This document shows positions 44,692-53,507 of a DNA stretch of 64,000 nucleotides, piece by piece. The notes beneath the pieces are model-generated. The model saw only the letters and a list, made by a program, of their open reading frames with translations. It had not been told where the DNA came from and searched no databases. The stretch is from the NCBI GenBank assembly GCA_903889445.1, contig CAISXF010000005.1:62001-126000 (forward strand), written 5' to 3'. The first letter of the stretch is position 1; each line of letters starts with the position of its first letter. The translations under genes were made by a program, and so were the position numbers. The DNA comes from an uncultured Pseudomonadota bacterium. GTDB taxonomy: Bacteria > Pseudomonadota > Gammaproteobacteria > Methylococcales > Methylomonadaceae.

Positions 44692-47530
44692 GAGCCGCTT
44701 GCGCTAACAAATCGAGTTGATTTTCAGTGAAAGCGCGATAACCTTGCTGCCATTCTGAACTTTGCGTGACTTTGGTGACTTGAACCGCTGTGACTTTATA
44801 TTCTGGGCAGTTTGTCGCCCAATCGGAATTATCAGTCGTTATCACATTCGCGCCCGATTCAGGAAAATGGAACGTAGTATAAACGACACCAGGTTGCACG
44901 CGCTCTGAAACCAAAGCGTGTAAAACCGTTTCGCCCACACGACTTTTAATGCCGACCCAATCGCCATCGTGAATGCCACGATCTTCCGCATCGTGCGGAT
45001 GAATTTCTAAAATATCTTCCGAATGCCACACATTATTTTCGGTACGGCGCGTTTGTGCGCCCACGTTGTAATGCGCCAAAATTCGACCTGTTGTCAAAAT
45101 CAAGGGGAACTTGCCATTCACACGTTCTTGCGTCGCAACAAATTCGGTCAACATAAACAAGCCTTTGCCGTTATCACGCAAAAATTCTTCCGTGTGCATA
45201 ATCGGCGTACCCGTTGACGCTTCGTCATAACAAGGCCATTGAATGCTGCCTAATTCGTCAATTTTTGCATAACTCACACCCACAAAAGTTGGCATGAGAC
45301 TGGCAATTTCAGCCATGATTTCAGACGGATGACTGTAATTCATCGGATAGCCGAGCGCGTTCGACAACATTTGCGTGACTTCCCAATCGGCATAACCCGC
45401 AAGTGGACGCATGGTTTTACGAACAGGTGAAATACGGCGTTCAGCGTTGGTAAATGTGCCATCTTTTTCTAAAAACGATGCACCTGGCAAGAAAACGTGT
45501 GCGAATTTCGCCGTTTCGTTCAAGAAAATATCTTGCACAATCACACATTCCATTGCCCGCAAAGCCGCGTGAACGTGCGTAATATCGGGGTCAGATTGAG
45601 CAATATCCTCGCCTTCGCAATACAAGCCCATAAATGTGCCATCCATTGCCGCATCAAACATATTTGGAATTCGCAAACCAGGATTGATGCTTAATTTTGC
45701 ACCCCATGTTTTTTCAAATAAATCATGTGTTTTAGGGTCAGAAACGTGGCGATAACCCGGTAATTCATGCGGGAACGAACCCATATCGCACGAGCCTTGC
45801 ACGTTATTTTGTCCGCGTAATGGATTCACACCCACGCCGTCACGTCCTAAATTGCCTGTCGCCATCGCTAAATTTGCAATGCCGATAACCATTGTCGAAC
45901 CTTGACTGTGTTCCGTGACACCTAAACCGTAATAAATCGCGCCATTTTTTGCCGTGGCATACAAACGCGCCGCCGCTCTCATTTCTGCCGCTGGAACACC
46001 TGTAATCGATTCAGTCGCTTCAGGTGAATGACGTTCATCGGCAATAAACGTGCGCCATTTATTAAACGAGGCAATTTCACAACGCGCATTGACAAAATCT
46101 TCATCGACTAAACCTTCACTTACAATAACGTGTGCCAACGCATTGATTAACGCTACGTTGGTACTTGGACGTAATTTCAAATGATAATCAGCTTGAACGT
46201 GTGGCGTTTTGACTAAATCAATTTCGCGCGGATCAACGACAATTAAATTCGCACCTTGACGCAAACGTTTTTTCATTTGCGAACCAAACACAGGATGTCC
46301 GTCAGTTGGATTTGCGCCAATGACTAAAATTACGTCCGCTTTCATCACCGAATCAAAATCTTGTGTTCCCGATGATTCGCCAAACGTTTGTTTTAAACCG
46401 TAACCTGTTGGTGAATGGCAAACTCGCGCACAAGTATCCACGTTGTTATTGCCAAAACCTGCACGAATCAATTTTTGAACTAAATAGGCTTCTTCGTTGG
46501 TGCAACGTGATGACGTTAAGCCGCCGACGGAATCTTTGCCATATTTCGCTTGAATGCGCTTCATTTCTGATGCTGCGTAAGCAATCGCTTCTTCCCATGA
46601 AACTTCTTTCCAAGCATCTTGAATACTGGCACGAATCATGGGTTTTGTGATGCGGTCTTTGTGCGTCGCGTAACCAAAGGCAAAACGTCCTTTTACGCAT
46701 GAATGTCCGTGATTGGCTTGACCATTTTTGTCAGGCACCATACGAATGACTTGCTCGCCTTTCATTTCAGCACGGAATGAACAGCCCACGCCGCAATATG
46801 CACACGTTGTGATAATGGCGTGTTCAGGTTGACCATTTTCGATAACGTTATTTTCCATTAACGTTGCAGTCGGACAGGCTTGAACACACGCGCCACATGA
46901 AACACATTCAGAACTTAAAAAATCTTCGTTTTGTCCAGGTGAAACTTTGGAATCAAAACCGCGTCCGTCGATGGTTAACGCGAATGTGCCTTGCGTTTCT
47001 TCACACGCGCGAACGCAACGTGAACAGACAATACATTTACTTGGGTCAAAGGTGAAATACGGGTTTGACGTGTCTTTTTCAGCATTTAAATGTGTTTCGA
47101 CAGGGTTATAACGCACTTCGCGCAAACCGACCGCGCCCGCCATATCTTGCAATTCACAATCGCCATTTGCTGAACACGTTAAACAATCTAATGGGTGATC
47201 AGAAATATACAATTCCATGACACCGCGACGCACTTCGGCGAGTTTTTGATTTTGGGTGACGGCTTTCATGCCTTCAAAAACAGGCGTTGTACACGAAGCA
47301 GGCAAACCGCGACCGCCTTCAATTTGCACCACACACAAACGACATGAACCAAATGGTTCGATGCTGTCAGTCGCGCAGAGTTTTGGAATATCAATCCCAA
47401 TGCTTGCCGCCGCACGCATTACCGACGTTCCCGCAGGAACGGTGACTTTAAAACCGTCAATTTCTAAATTGACCATTTCGGTCGCCGAACTCGCCGGCGT
47501 GCCGAAATCTTTTTCTTTATTTATGCTCAT
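44684..47530 (-). CDS. fdsA: NAD-dependent formate dehydrogenase alpha subunit
   Basis: 948-residue catalytic subunit oxidising formate to CO2. N-terminal [2Fe-2S] domain (about 20-105, cysteines in LCATDSIEPFGSCRLC), NuoG-type His/Cys cluster (DHPLDCLTCSANGDC), two [4Fe-4S] sets (CIVCSRCVRAC, CVSCGACVQAC), then a further [4Fe-4S] motif CAYCGVGC before the molybdopterin domain. The Mo ligand is cysteine, in CARVCHSPTGYG (about residue 371), not selenocysteine. The C-terminal dinucleotide-binding domain has TTGRILAHYN. Cytoplasmic; works with FdsB and FdsG. Confidence 0.96.
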   Translation of the reverse strand: MSINKEKDFGTPASSATEMVNLEIDGFKVTVPAGTSVMRAAASIGIDIPKLCATDSIEPFGSCRLCVVQIEGGRGLPASCTTPVFEGMKAVTQNQKLAEVRRGVMELYISDHPLDCLTCSANGDCELQDMAGAVGLREVRYNPVETHLNAEKDTSNPYFTFDPSKCIVCSRCVRACEETQGTFALTIDGRGFDSKVSPGQNEDFLSSECVSCGACVQACPTATLMENNVIENGQPEHAIITTCAYCGVGCSFRAEMKGEQVIRMVPDKNGQANHGHSCVKGRFAFGYATHKDRITKPMIRASIQDAWKEVSWEEAIAYAASEMKRIQAKYGKDSVGGLTSSRCTNEEAYLVQKLIRAGFGNNNVDTCARVCHSPTGYGLKQTFGESSGTQDFDSVMKADVILVIGANPTDGHPVFGSQMKKRLRQGANLIVVDPREIDLVKTPHVQADYHLKLRPSTNVALINALAHVIVSEGLVDEDFVNARCEIASFNKWRTFIADERHSPEATESITGVPAAEMRAAARLYATAKNGAIYYGLGVTEHSQGSTMVIGIANLAMATGNLGRDGVGVNPLRGQNNVQGSCDMGSFPHELPGYRHVSDPKTHDLFEKTWGAKLSINPGLRIPNMFDAAMDGTFMGLYCEGEDIAQSDPDITHVHAALRAMECVIVQDIFLNETAKFAHVFLPGASFLEKDGTFTNAERRISPVRKTMRPLAGYADWEVTQMLSNALGYPMNYSHPSEIMAEIASLMPTFVGVSYAKIDELGSIQWPCYDEASTGTPIMHTEEFLRDNGKGLFMLTEFVATQERVNGKFPLILTTGRILAHYNVGAQTRRTENNVWHSEDILEIHPHDAEDRGIHDGDWVGIKSRVGETVLHALVSERVQPGVVYTTFHFPESGANVITTDNSDWATNCPEYKVTAVQVTKVTQSSEWQQGYRAFTENQLDLLAQAAHA

Positions 47531-47551
47531 TGTTTTATTCTCGTTATTATT

Positions 47552-49105
47552 TTAAGCGGCATTATGTTCGACGCGGACACCAAAATCTTCAGGGAAATGA
47601 TTGAGCGCACTCAACACAGGATATGGAGTCATGCCGCCTAACGCGCATAATGAACTGTTCAACATCGTGTCACACAACGAACGTAACAACGGAATGTTTT
47701 TGTCTAAATCGCGTTTATTGACGATTTCGTCCATCACTTCATAACCGCGCGTTGAACCGATTCGGCATGGCGTACATTTTCCACACGATTCAACCGCGCA
47801 GAATTCCATGCTGTATTTTGCCATTTCTGCCATATCGACCGTGTCATCAAATGCCACAATTCCGCCGTGACCGACAACCGCCCAAAGTGCCGCAAACGCT
47901 TCATAATCCAAAGGTGTGTCGAATTGTGATTCGGGCAAATATGCGCCCAAAGGCCCGCCAACTTGAACCGAACGAATCGGTTTTCCTGTCGCAGAACCAC
48001 CGCCAAAATCATAAAGTAATTCGCGCAACGTCACGCCAAACGCTAATTCAACCAAACCTGGATGTTTTAAATTTCCCGCCAATTGCAACGGCAACGTGCC
48101 GCGTGAACGTCCCATGCCGAAGTCGCGGTAAAAATCGCCGCCTTTGTCTAAAATGATTGGCACAGAAGCCAATGAAATCACGTTATTCACAACGGTGGGT
48201 TTGCCGAATAATCCGCTGATTGCTGGCAATGGTGGTTTGAAACGCACCAAACCGCGTTTGCCTTCTAAACTTTCCATCAATGAAGTTTCTTCGCCACAAA
48301 CGTACGCGCCCGCGCCTTGGCGAACTTCCAAATGGAACGCGCGTCCGCTGCCTTGAACGTCGTCGCCCAAATAACCCGCCGCGTAAGCATTGGCAATCGC
48401 CGTGTTTAAAATTTCAAAAGCGTGCGGATATTCGATGCGTAAATAAATATAACCTTGCGTTGCGCTAACCGCCAAACCCGCAATCGTCATGCCTTCGATT
48501 AACACAAACGGGTCGCCTTCCATAATCATACGGTCAGAAAATGTGCCTGAATCGCCTTCGTCCGCATTGCAAATAATGTATTTTTGATCAGCTTGCGTAT
48601 TTAAAACGGTGTTCCATTTAATGCCTGTTGGAAATGCCGCGCCGCCACGTCCACGCAAACCTGAATCGGAAACGTGTTTGACGATGTCAGCTTGCGAAAT
48701 TTCTAACGCATTTTTTAAACCACGATAACCGTCATGCGCCATGTAATCTTCTAAACTAACGGGATCGGTAATGCCAACGCGAGCAAATGTTAAACGTTGT
48801 TGGTTTTTGAAATACGGAATTTCTTCGGTTAAACCTAAAGATAATGCGTGTGAACCATCGTTTAAAAAATCGGCATCAAATAAACTCGAAACGTCGCTGG
48901 TTTTCACTGCGCCGTAAGCAATTCGACCGTTATCGGTTGCGACTTCAACCATCGGTTCAAGCCAATACATGCCGCGCGAACCATTCCGAACAATGTTGAT
49001 TTCAACGCCACGTTTTTCAGCTTCTTGCGCGATGGCATTGGCGACACGATCTGCGCCAACTGAGACCGCGCTTGAATCGCAAGGCACATAAACTGTGATA
49101 CTCAT
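47552..49105 (-). CDS. fdsB: NAD-dependent formate dehydrogenase beta subunit
   Basis: 517-residue NuoF-like flavoprotein that passes electrons to NAD+. The N-terminal part is a thioredoxin-like/NuoE-related domain; the core has SGLRGRGGAAFPTGIKW (FMN/NAD site), CNADEGDSGTFSDR and GAYVCGEETSLMESLEG; the C-terminal [4Fe-4S] motif is ESCGKCTPCRIGSTRG with a fourth cysteine in CDTMLNSSLCALGG. It overlaps fdsG by 4 nt. Confidence 0.95.
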   Translation of the reverse strand: MSITVYVPCDSSAVSVGADRVANAIAQEAEKRGVEINIVRNGSRGMYWLEPMVEVATDNGRIAYGAVKTSDVSSLFDADFLNDGSHALSLGLTEEIPYFKNQQRLTFARVGITDPVSLEDYMAHDGYRGLKNALEISQADIVKHVSDSGLRGRGGAAFPTGIKWNTVLNTQADQKYIICNADEGDSGTFSDRMIMEGDPFVLIEGMTIAGLAVSATQGYIYLRIEYPHAFEILNTAIANAYAAGYLGDDVQGSGRAFHLEVRQGAGAYVCGEETSLMESLEGKRGLVRFKPPLPAISGLFGKPTVVNNVISLASVPIILDKGGDFYRDFGMGRSRGTLPLQLAGNLKHPGLVELAFGVTLRELLYDFGGGSATGKPIRSVQVGGPLGAYLPESQFDTPLDYEAFAALWAVVGHGGIVAFDDTVDMAEMAKYSMEFCAVESCGKCTPCRIGSTRGYEVMDEIVNKRDLDKNIPLLRSLCDTMLNSSLCALGGMTPYPVLSALNHFPEDFGVRVEHNAA

Positions 49106-49575
49106 GCCGATTTCTCCTTCAAAAGTTCGTCAAAATCAGCCGTTGAAACTTTGCCATAAACATCTTTGCCAATTTGAATCGCGGGCGAACACGCGCAATT
49201 GCCTAAACAATAAATCGGTTCAAGTGAAAATTGTCCGTCTGCGGTGGTTTCGTGGTAATCAATGCCGAGTTTGGTTTTAACGTGATTTTCTAATTCTTTT
49301 CCGCCAAGTGATAAACACGATTCGGCACGGCAAACTTGAATCGTATGTTTGCCTGGCGCGGTATCACGAAAATAATGATAAAAACTAATCACGCCATGCA
49401 CTTCCGCGCGGGACAAATTTAATTCTTTGGCAATGGTTGGAACGGTTTCGGGTGGCACATAACCTAACGCATTCTGCACCGCGTGCAAAATCGGAAGTAA
49501 CGCGCCTTTTTTATCTTTGAGATCGGCGACAATCGTCTGCACGGTCTGCATCATAGTTGGTTCTGTCATGTTCAC
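49102..49575 (-). CDS. fdsG: NAD-dependent formate dehydrogenase gamma subunit
   Basis: 157-residue NuoE-like [2Fe-2S] protein and first gene of the operon. Ligand cysteines are in QVCRAESCLSLG and IYCLGNCACSPAIQIG. The N-terminal helical part is LPILHAVQNALGYVPPETVPTIAKELNLS. It ends in the 4-nt overlap with fdsB. Confidence 0.95.
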   Translation of the reverse strand: MNMTEPTMMQTVQTIVADLKDKKGALLPILHAVQNALGYVPPETVPTIAKELNLSRAEVHGVISFYHYFRDTAPGKHTIQVCRAESCLSLGGKELENHVKTKLGIDYHETTADGQFSLEPIYCLGNCACSPAIQIGKDVYGKVSTADFDELLKEKSA

Positions 49576-49710
49576 TCGCTCTTAGAATTCTGTTCAAAAA
49601 CATTCATAAAAATCGGCGATAGAATAGCACAGTTGTAACACTATAAAAATACTACGATTGAGGGGGAATTGTGTGTTGTGTAGCGGATTTTAGGCGGGAT
49701 TTTGAAAAAG

Positions 49711-49746
49711 TTCTAAGCGATAAAAACGAGTTTTGACCGCTTAGAA
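49711..49746 (-). terminator. Terminator of the terD-creA operon
   Basis: On the minus strand TTCTAAGCG ... CGCTTAGAA (9 bp) surrounds a smaller AAAAC/GTTTT stem and is followed by CTTTTTC. It lies just after the creA stop. Confidence 0.8.
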
Positions 49747-49757
49747 TTTGAGAGGCG

Positions 49758-50225
49758 TTAATTCCACTTCATGATTGGCACCGTTGAAATCGAATTTTTC
49801 GGCGAGCCGTCAATCAATTTGTCGCTGTAAACCAAGTAAATCAGCACGTTTCGTTTTTTGTCCAAGAAACGCACCACTTGCAGCGTTTTGAAAATTAACG
49901 AGCGGTTTTCTTTAAAAACCACGTCACCATTTTTCAAATTTCCTAATTTGCTGACATCAATCGCGCCAATTTGACGGCACGCAATTGACGCTTCAGACGG
50001 ATCTTCAGCCAAACCCACCGCGCCTTTTAAACCGCCTGTTTTTGCTTTTGAAACGTGACACGTTACGCCTGCGACTTCGGGATCATCAAAGGCTTCAATC
50101 ACAATTTTACTGTTCGGACTGAGTAAATTAAACGTAGTTGACACTTCGCCAATTTCTTCCGCTACGACCGAAAAGGCAAATGTTGCCAACAAACCCGCCG
50201 CAAGCACTTTTGCCATTATTTTCAT
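49758..50225 (-). CDS. creA: CreA family exported protein
   Basis: 155-residue protein with a signal peptide ([24 protein letters not shown]) and the CreA core [29 protein letters not shown], plus SIACRQIG and [21 protein letters not shown]. Two cysteines could form a disulfide. Function is unknown. It overlaps the upstream TerD gene by ATGA; the link to TerD is unexplained. Confidence 0.9.
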   Translation of the reverse strand: MKIMAKVLAAGLLATFAFSVVAEEIGEVSTTFNLLSPNSKIVIEAFDDPEVAGVTCHVSKAKTGGLKGAVGLAEDPSEASIACRQIGAIDVSKLGNLKNGDVVFKENRSLIFKTLQVVRFLDKKRNVLIYLVYSDKLIDGSPKNSISTVPIMKWN

Positions 50226-50821
50226 AACAACAAACTAATTGGTTGGAACAAATCTTCAATCGTGCGACCGGTGGCGTTTTCACCAATCGCGTGCATTTTC
50301 CATTCGCCATTGTGACGATACAATTTTGCCATAATTTGTGCGGTGTGTGCGCCTTGTGAAGTCAATGTGTAACGCGCAATTTCGTTCTGATTACCACCGT
50401 CTAACAAACGGCAATACGCATTTTCAACTTCATCAAACGTTTGTCCGCTGAATGAATTAACCGTAAAAACCAACGCTGTGACGTTTTCAGGTACGCGGCT
50501 CAAGTCCACGATAATTTGTTCGTCATCGCCGTCGCCTTTACCGGTGCGATTATCACCTGTGTGAACAATGCTACCGTCTTTGCTTTTAAGTCGCCCGAAG
50601 TAAATTGCGTCCACTTCTTTATTACCCGCAAACATAATGCAGGACGCATCTAAATCAATCGAACCACCGCCAGAACCGCCGAATAATCCACCCAATAACC
50701 CGCTTTTTTTCTCGCCGGTTTGTTTTGCGTCCCACCCCAACCCCATGACCACTTTCGTGAGCGTTGCACCGGATTCTTTGGAGAGGGAAATTTTTTGCCC
50801 TTTTTCGAGGTTAATCGCCAT
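50222..50821 (-). CDS. TerD family protein (second paralogue)
   Basis: 199-residue TerD-domain protein starting at [18 protein letters not shown], with AGGACTG upstream; the ORF track starts 29 codons too early. The calcium-binding loops are visible as [10 protein letters not shown] and [18 protein letters not shown] Gly-rich insert ([14 protein letters not shown]) between them is not in the other paralogue. Eight bases separate it from the upstream terD, and it overlaps creA by 4 nt. Confidence 0.92.
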   Translation of the reverse strand: MAINLEKGQKISLSKESGATLTKVVMGLGWDAKQTGEKKSGLLGGLFGGSGGGSIDLDASCIMFAGNKEVDAIYFGRLKSKDGSIVHTGDNRTGKGDGDDEQIIVDLSRVPENVTALVFTVNSFSGQTFDEVENAYCRLLDGGNQNEIARYTLTSQGAHTAQIMAKLYRHNGEWKMHAIGENATGRTIEDLFQPISLLL

Positions 50822-50829
50822 TTTCAGTC

Positions 50830-51405
50830 CTAAACACTTACGCCAAAAGAAGTCGCTAACGGAGCCAATCCGCCTGCAAAACCTTGTCCAACTGCACGGA
50901 ATTTCCAATCTGTACCATTGCGATACAATTCACCGAAAATCATAGCGGTTTCAGTTGAAGCGTCTTCACTCAAATCATAACGCGCTAATTCCACGCCGCC
51001 GTCTTCGTTAATCACGCGAATGTAAGCATTTCGCACTTGACCAAAATTTTGGTGGCGCGTTTCGCCTTCATCAATCGTGACGCAAAAAACGACACGGTTG
51101 ATGTCCACTGGCACTCTGGATAATTCGATTTTAATGGTTTCGTCATCGCCCGCACCGGCACCCGTTCTATCATCACCTGCATGTTGAACGGCACCATCGG
51201 CAACTATTTTTTCGCCATAAAAGCAAAAATCTTTGTCGCTACGAACTTTATCGTCCGCTTTGAGTAAAAAAGCACTGGCATCTAAATCGAATGCCACGCC
51301 GTCAGTGGCGCGTTCTGCCCAACCCAAACCGACAACGATTTTGTTTAAATTCGGGACTTCTTTACTTAAATTAACATTGCCGCCTTTGCTTAATGAAACT
51401 GCCAT
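50830..51405 (-). CDS. terD: TerD family tellurium/stress protein
   Basis: 191-residue TerD protein starting [16 protein letters not shown], with TGGAG upstream. Family core [24 protein letters not shown] and the acidic calcium-binding loop [17 protein letters not shown] are intact. It is the promoter-proximal gene of terD-terD2-creA. Only two Ter genes are present, without terB or terC, so a full tellurite module is not encoded here. Confidence 0.94.
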   Translation of the reverse strand: MAVSLSKGGNVNLSKEVPNLNKIVVGLGWAERATDGVAFDLDASAFLLKADDKVRSDKDFCFYGEKIVADGAVQHAGDDRTGAGAGDDETIKIELSRVPVDINRVVFCVTIDEGETRHQNFGQVRNAYIRVINEDGGVELARYDLSEDASTETAMIFGELYRNGTDWKFRAVGQGFAGGLAPLATSFGVSV

Positions 51406-51508
51406 TTTGTACACTCCAAGATTGTTGTTATGAATGAAAAACGCGGTTGCGCCATTGTTATTATGTGGATGATAAGACTAAAAACAAGTGAATTTTAGAT
51501 TTTCCAAT

Positions 51509-53206
51509 CTATTTGCTCGCTAAAACATATTCACCTTGCCAATCAGCAGCAGGTGGATTGATTTGATAATTTTTACAACGTTTAAGCAACAGGGCGGTCG
51601 AATAATCTAACGGGGTTTGTTTCAGTAGTTTTTCGAGCAAAATGATTGACTCTGAAAACTGCCGCGCTTGGTAAAAATGAAATGCTTTTTCATACATTTC
51701 AATTTGGCGCATTTTCTTTTCACCCACATAACCTTTGGAACCTACTAATTCATAAAGTTTAATCGGTGTCGCCTTCCCACTTAAAACAGCACAATCCACC
51801 AAGCGTGTGACAATATCCTCTTTGGCTTCTTGATAGGTAGTTTCGCTAATCAAAATCGACGTATTATAAAACTTGTTCACTGATTCTATACGACTGGCTA
51901 AATTCACACTGTCACCAATTACGGTATAATTCATGCGAGTTTCAGAGCCGATATTGCCTACAATCACATCACCGGTATGAATACCAATTCGGGTAAAAAA
52001 AGCGAAATCTAACCCTTCTGATTTCCATTTTTGACTGAGTAACTGAATTTGTCGCTGACATTCCAATGCCGCCAAACAGCTTTTAATGGCTTGATTTTCA
52101 ACATATTGGGGTGCGCCCCAAAAAGCCATCACCGCATCACCAATGTATTTATCCACGGTTGCCTGATTTTTTAACAAACTGGCATTCATAACCGTCAAAT
52201 ACTCACCTAAAAAGCCAACCAATTCTTCAGGTTCTAATTTATCCGAAATCGCGGTGAAATTTGCTATATCCGAAAAAAATATCGTCAAATTCTTTTTCTC
52301 ACCGCCTAAATTGGCATCCGCGCCCATATTGATCAACTCACGAACTAAATCCGCTGGTACATATTTTTTAAACGACCGTAAACCGCGCTTCATATTTGCA
52401 AGCTGTAATGCCATGCTGTTGATTTCATGAACATTCGACGATATGTCTATTTCACCATCAAGTTCAAACTTGCCGACCTTTTCCATTTCAAGGGTTAATT
52501 CCGCCAAAGGTCGGCGAATTCTATTCGCAATTAGAAATCCAAAGGGGAGCATAGAAAGCATAGTCGTGAGCGACACCAAAATCATTGTGATTTTGGATTC
52601 CAGCTCATGATCAAAAATATTTTGCGCCGACACATCAATGCCGACAATCCCATCAAGTTTGCCGGACGAAGTGAAAATTGGCGCGTAAGCGGATAACCAA
52701 ACGCCTTGAGGATTTTTATGAATTTCGGGTTCGGTGTAAACGACCTTATTTTCATTTTCAATGGTCGCATTAAATGTGCTTAAAAGCGTTTCCGAAAGCG
52801 AATCGCGTGGATAAATATCACCTGTAACGTTTTGGCTTTTTTTCGAACCATCGATGATGAGAACAATATCGCCGTTATCCATTTTTCTCAGCGTGTACGC
52901 ATTGGCAATCCCTGTACCGTAATGACGCATAGACTGTAAATCATGTTTTAACTTAACAAGTGAAGCGTTGTTTACATCAACGTGGGGAGTCACTTCACTA
53001 TGCAAATCGCCATCAATTTGACTTGCCGTAATACGAGCAATATCGGTCAGTCTAAGGCGCAATTGCTCTCGAAGAAAACCGCTCATTTCGTACGATGTGA
53101 CTACTGTGGAAATCATAGACCCCAGCAACGATAATCCACAGAATGCAGAAACTAACGTAAATTTCAGCGTATATTTTTTAGGGGTTTTATTATTATGTTT
53201 AGGCAT
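51509..53206 (-). CDS. Membrane-bound class III adenylate/guanylate cyclase
   Basis: 565 residues. One N-terminal helix (about 14-38), a periplasmic sensor region (about 40-205) resembling a Cache domain (VWLSAYAPIFTSSGKLDGIVGIDVSA), a second helix, a HAMP-like segment (IRRPLAELTLEMEKVG) and a cyclase domain with LTIFFSDIANFTAIS, VDKYIGDAVMAFWGAP and MNYTVIGDSVNLASRIE. Both metal-binding aspartates are present. The Lys in VDKYIGD favours ATP as substrate. A helical C-terminal tail follows. Ligand and downstream effector are unknown. Confidence 0.9.
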   Translation of the reverse strand: MPKHNNKTPKKYTLKFTLVSAFCGLSLLGSMISTVVTSYEMSGFLREQLRLRLTDIARITASQIDGDLHSEVTPHVDVNNASLVKLKHDLQSMRHYGTGIANAYTLRKMDNGDIVLIIDGSKKSQNVTGDIYPRDSLSETLLSTFNATIENENKVVYTEPEIHKNPQGVWLSAYAPIFTSSGKLDGIVGIDVSAQNIFDHELESKITMILVSLTTMLSMLPFGFLIANRIRRPLAELTLEMEKVGKFELDGEIDISSNVHEINSMALQLANMKRGLRSFKKYVPADLVRELINMGADANLGGEKKNLTIFFSDIANFTAISDKLEPEELVGFLGEYLTVMNASLLKNQATVDKYIGDAVMAFWGAPQYVENQAIKSCLAALECQRQIQLLSQKWKSEGLDFAFFTRIGIHTGDVIVGNIGSETRMNYTVIGDSVNLASRIESVNKFYNTSILISETTYQEAKEDIVTRLVDCAVLSGKATPIKLYELVGSKGYVGEKKMRQIEMYEKAFHFYQARQFSESIILLEKLLKQTPLDYSTALLLKRCKNYQINPPAADWQGEYVLASK

Positions 53207-53507
53207 ATTATTAAGTTTTGCTAATTTTGAAAAATAATTTTAAATCAGATAGACCGCTCTAATCATCCAGTCTTTTGTAGAAAGTGTAAAGAACGCAACG
53301 CAAGGCATTGTAACATTGTTAAATTTTTTAGCGTTACCCAGACAATTTTTTGCATGGTGTCAACGTAGTTTAGCGGTGGAATTTCTGCTAAACTTCCGCT
53401 CGAATTTACCGAAAAATAAACATAAATGAAGGAAAAATGGAGCGTGGTTTATCACTAAAACCGCGCTTTTTTTCGCTGTATTGATTGAGCCATCACCAAG
53501 AGAAGCC
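53207..53507. other. dnaB leader / divergent intergenic region
   Basis: About 300 bp between divergent genes. It carries an inverted repeat GTTTAGC...GCTAAAC (53368-53393) overlapping a second possible stem (AGCGG...TTCCGCT), and then a strong plus-strand terminator before dnaB. No other plus-strand gene could feed that terminator, so a small RNA or an attenuated leader starts here. Confidence 0.6.
53441..53473 (+). terminator. Rho-independent terminator upstream of dnaB
   Basis: Stem AGCGTGGTTT / AAACCGCGCT (10 bp, one G-T pair) with a 7-base loop, followed by seven T. It lies about 35 bases before the dnaB ATG. Confidence 0.85.

Noticed and set aside
53426-53458. Leader peptide MKEKWSVVYH overlapping the dnaB leader terminator
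   Set aside because: No Shine-Dalgarno sequence and no regulatory codon run; probably chance.
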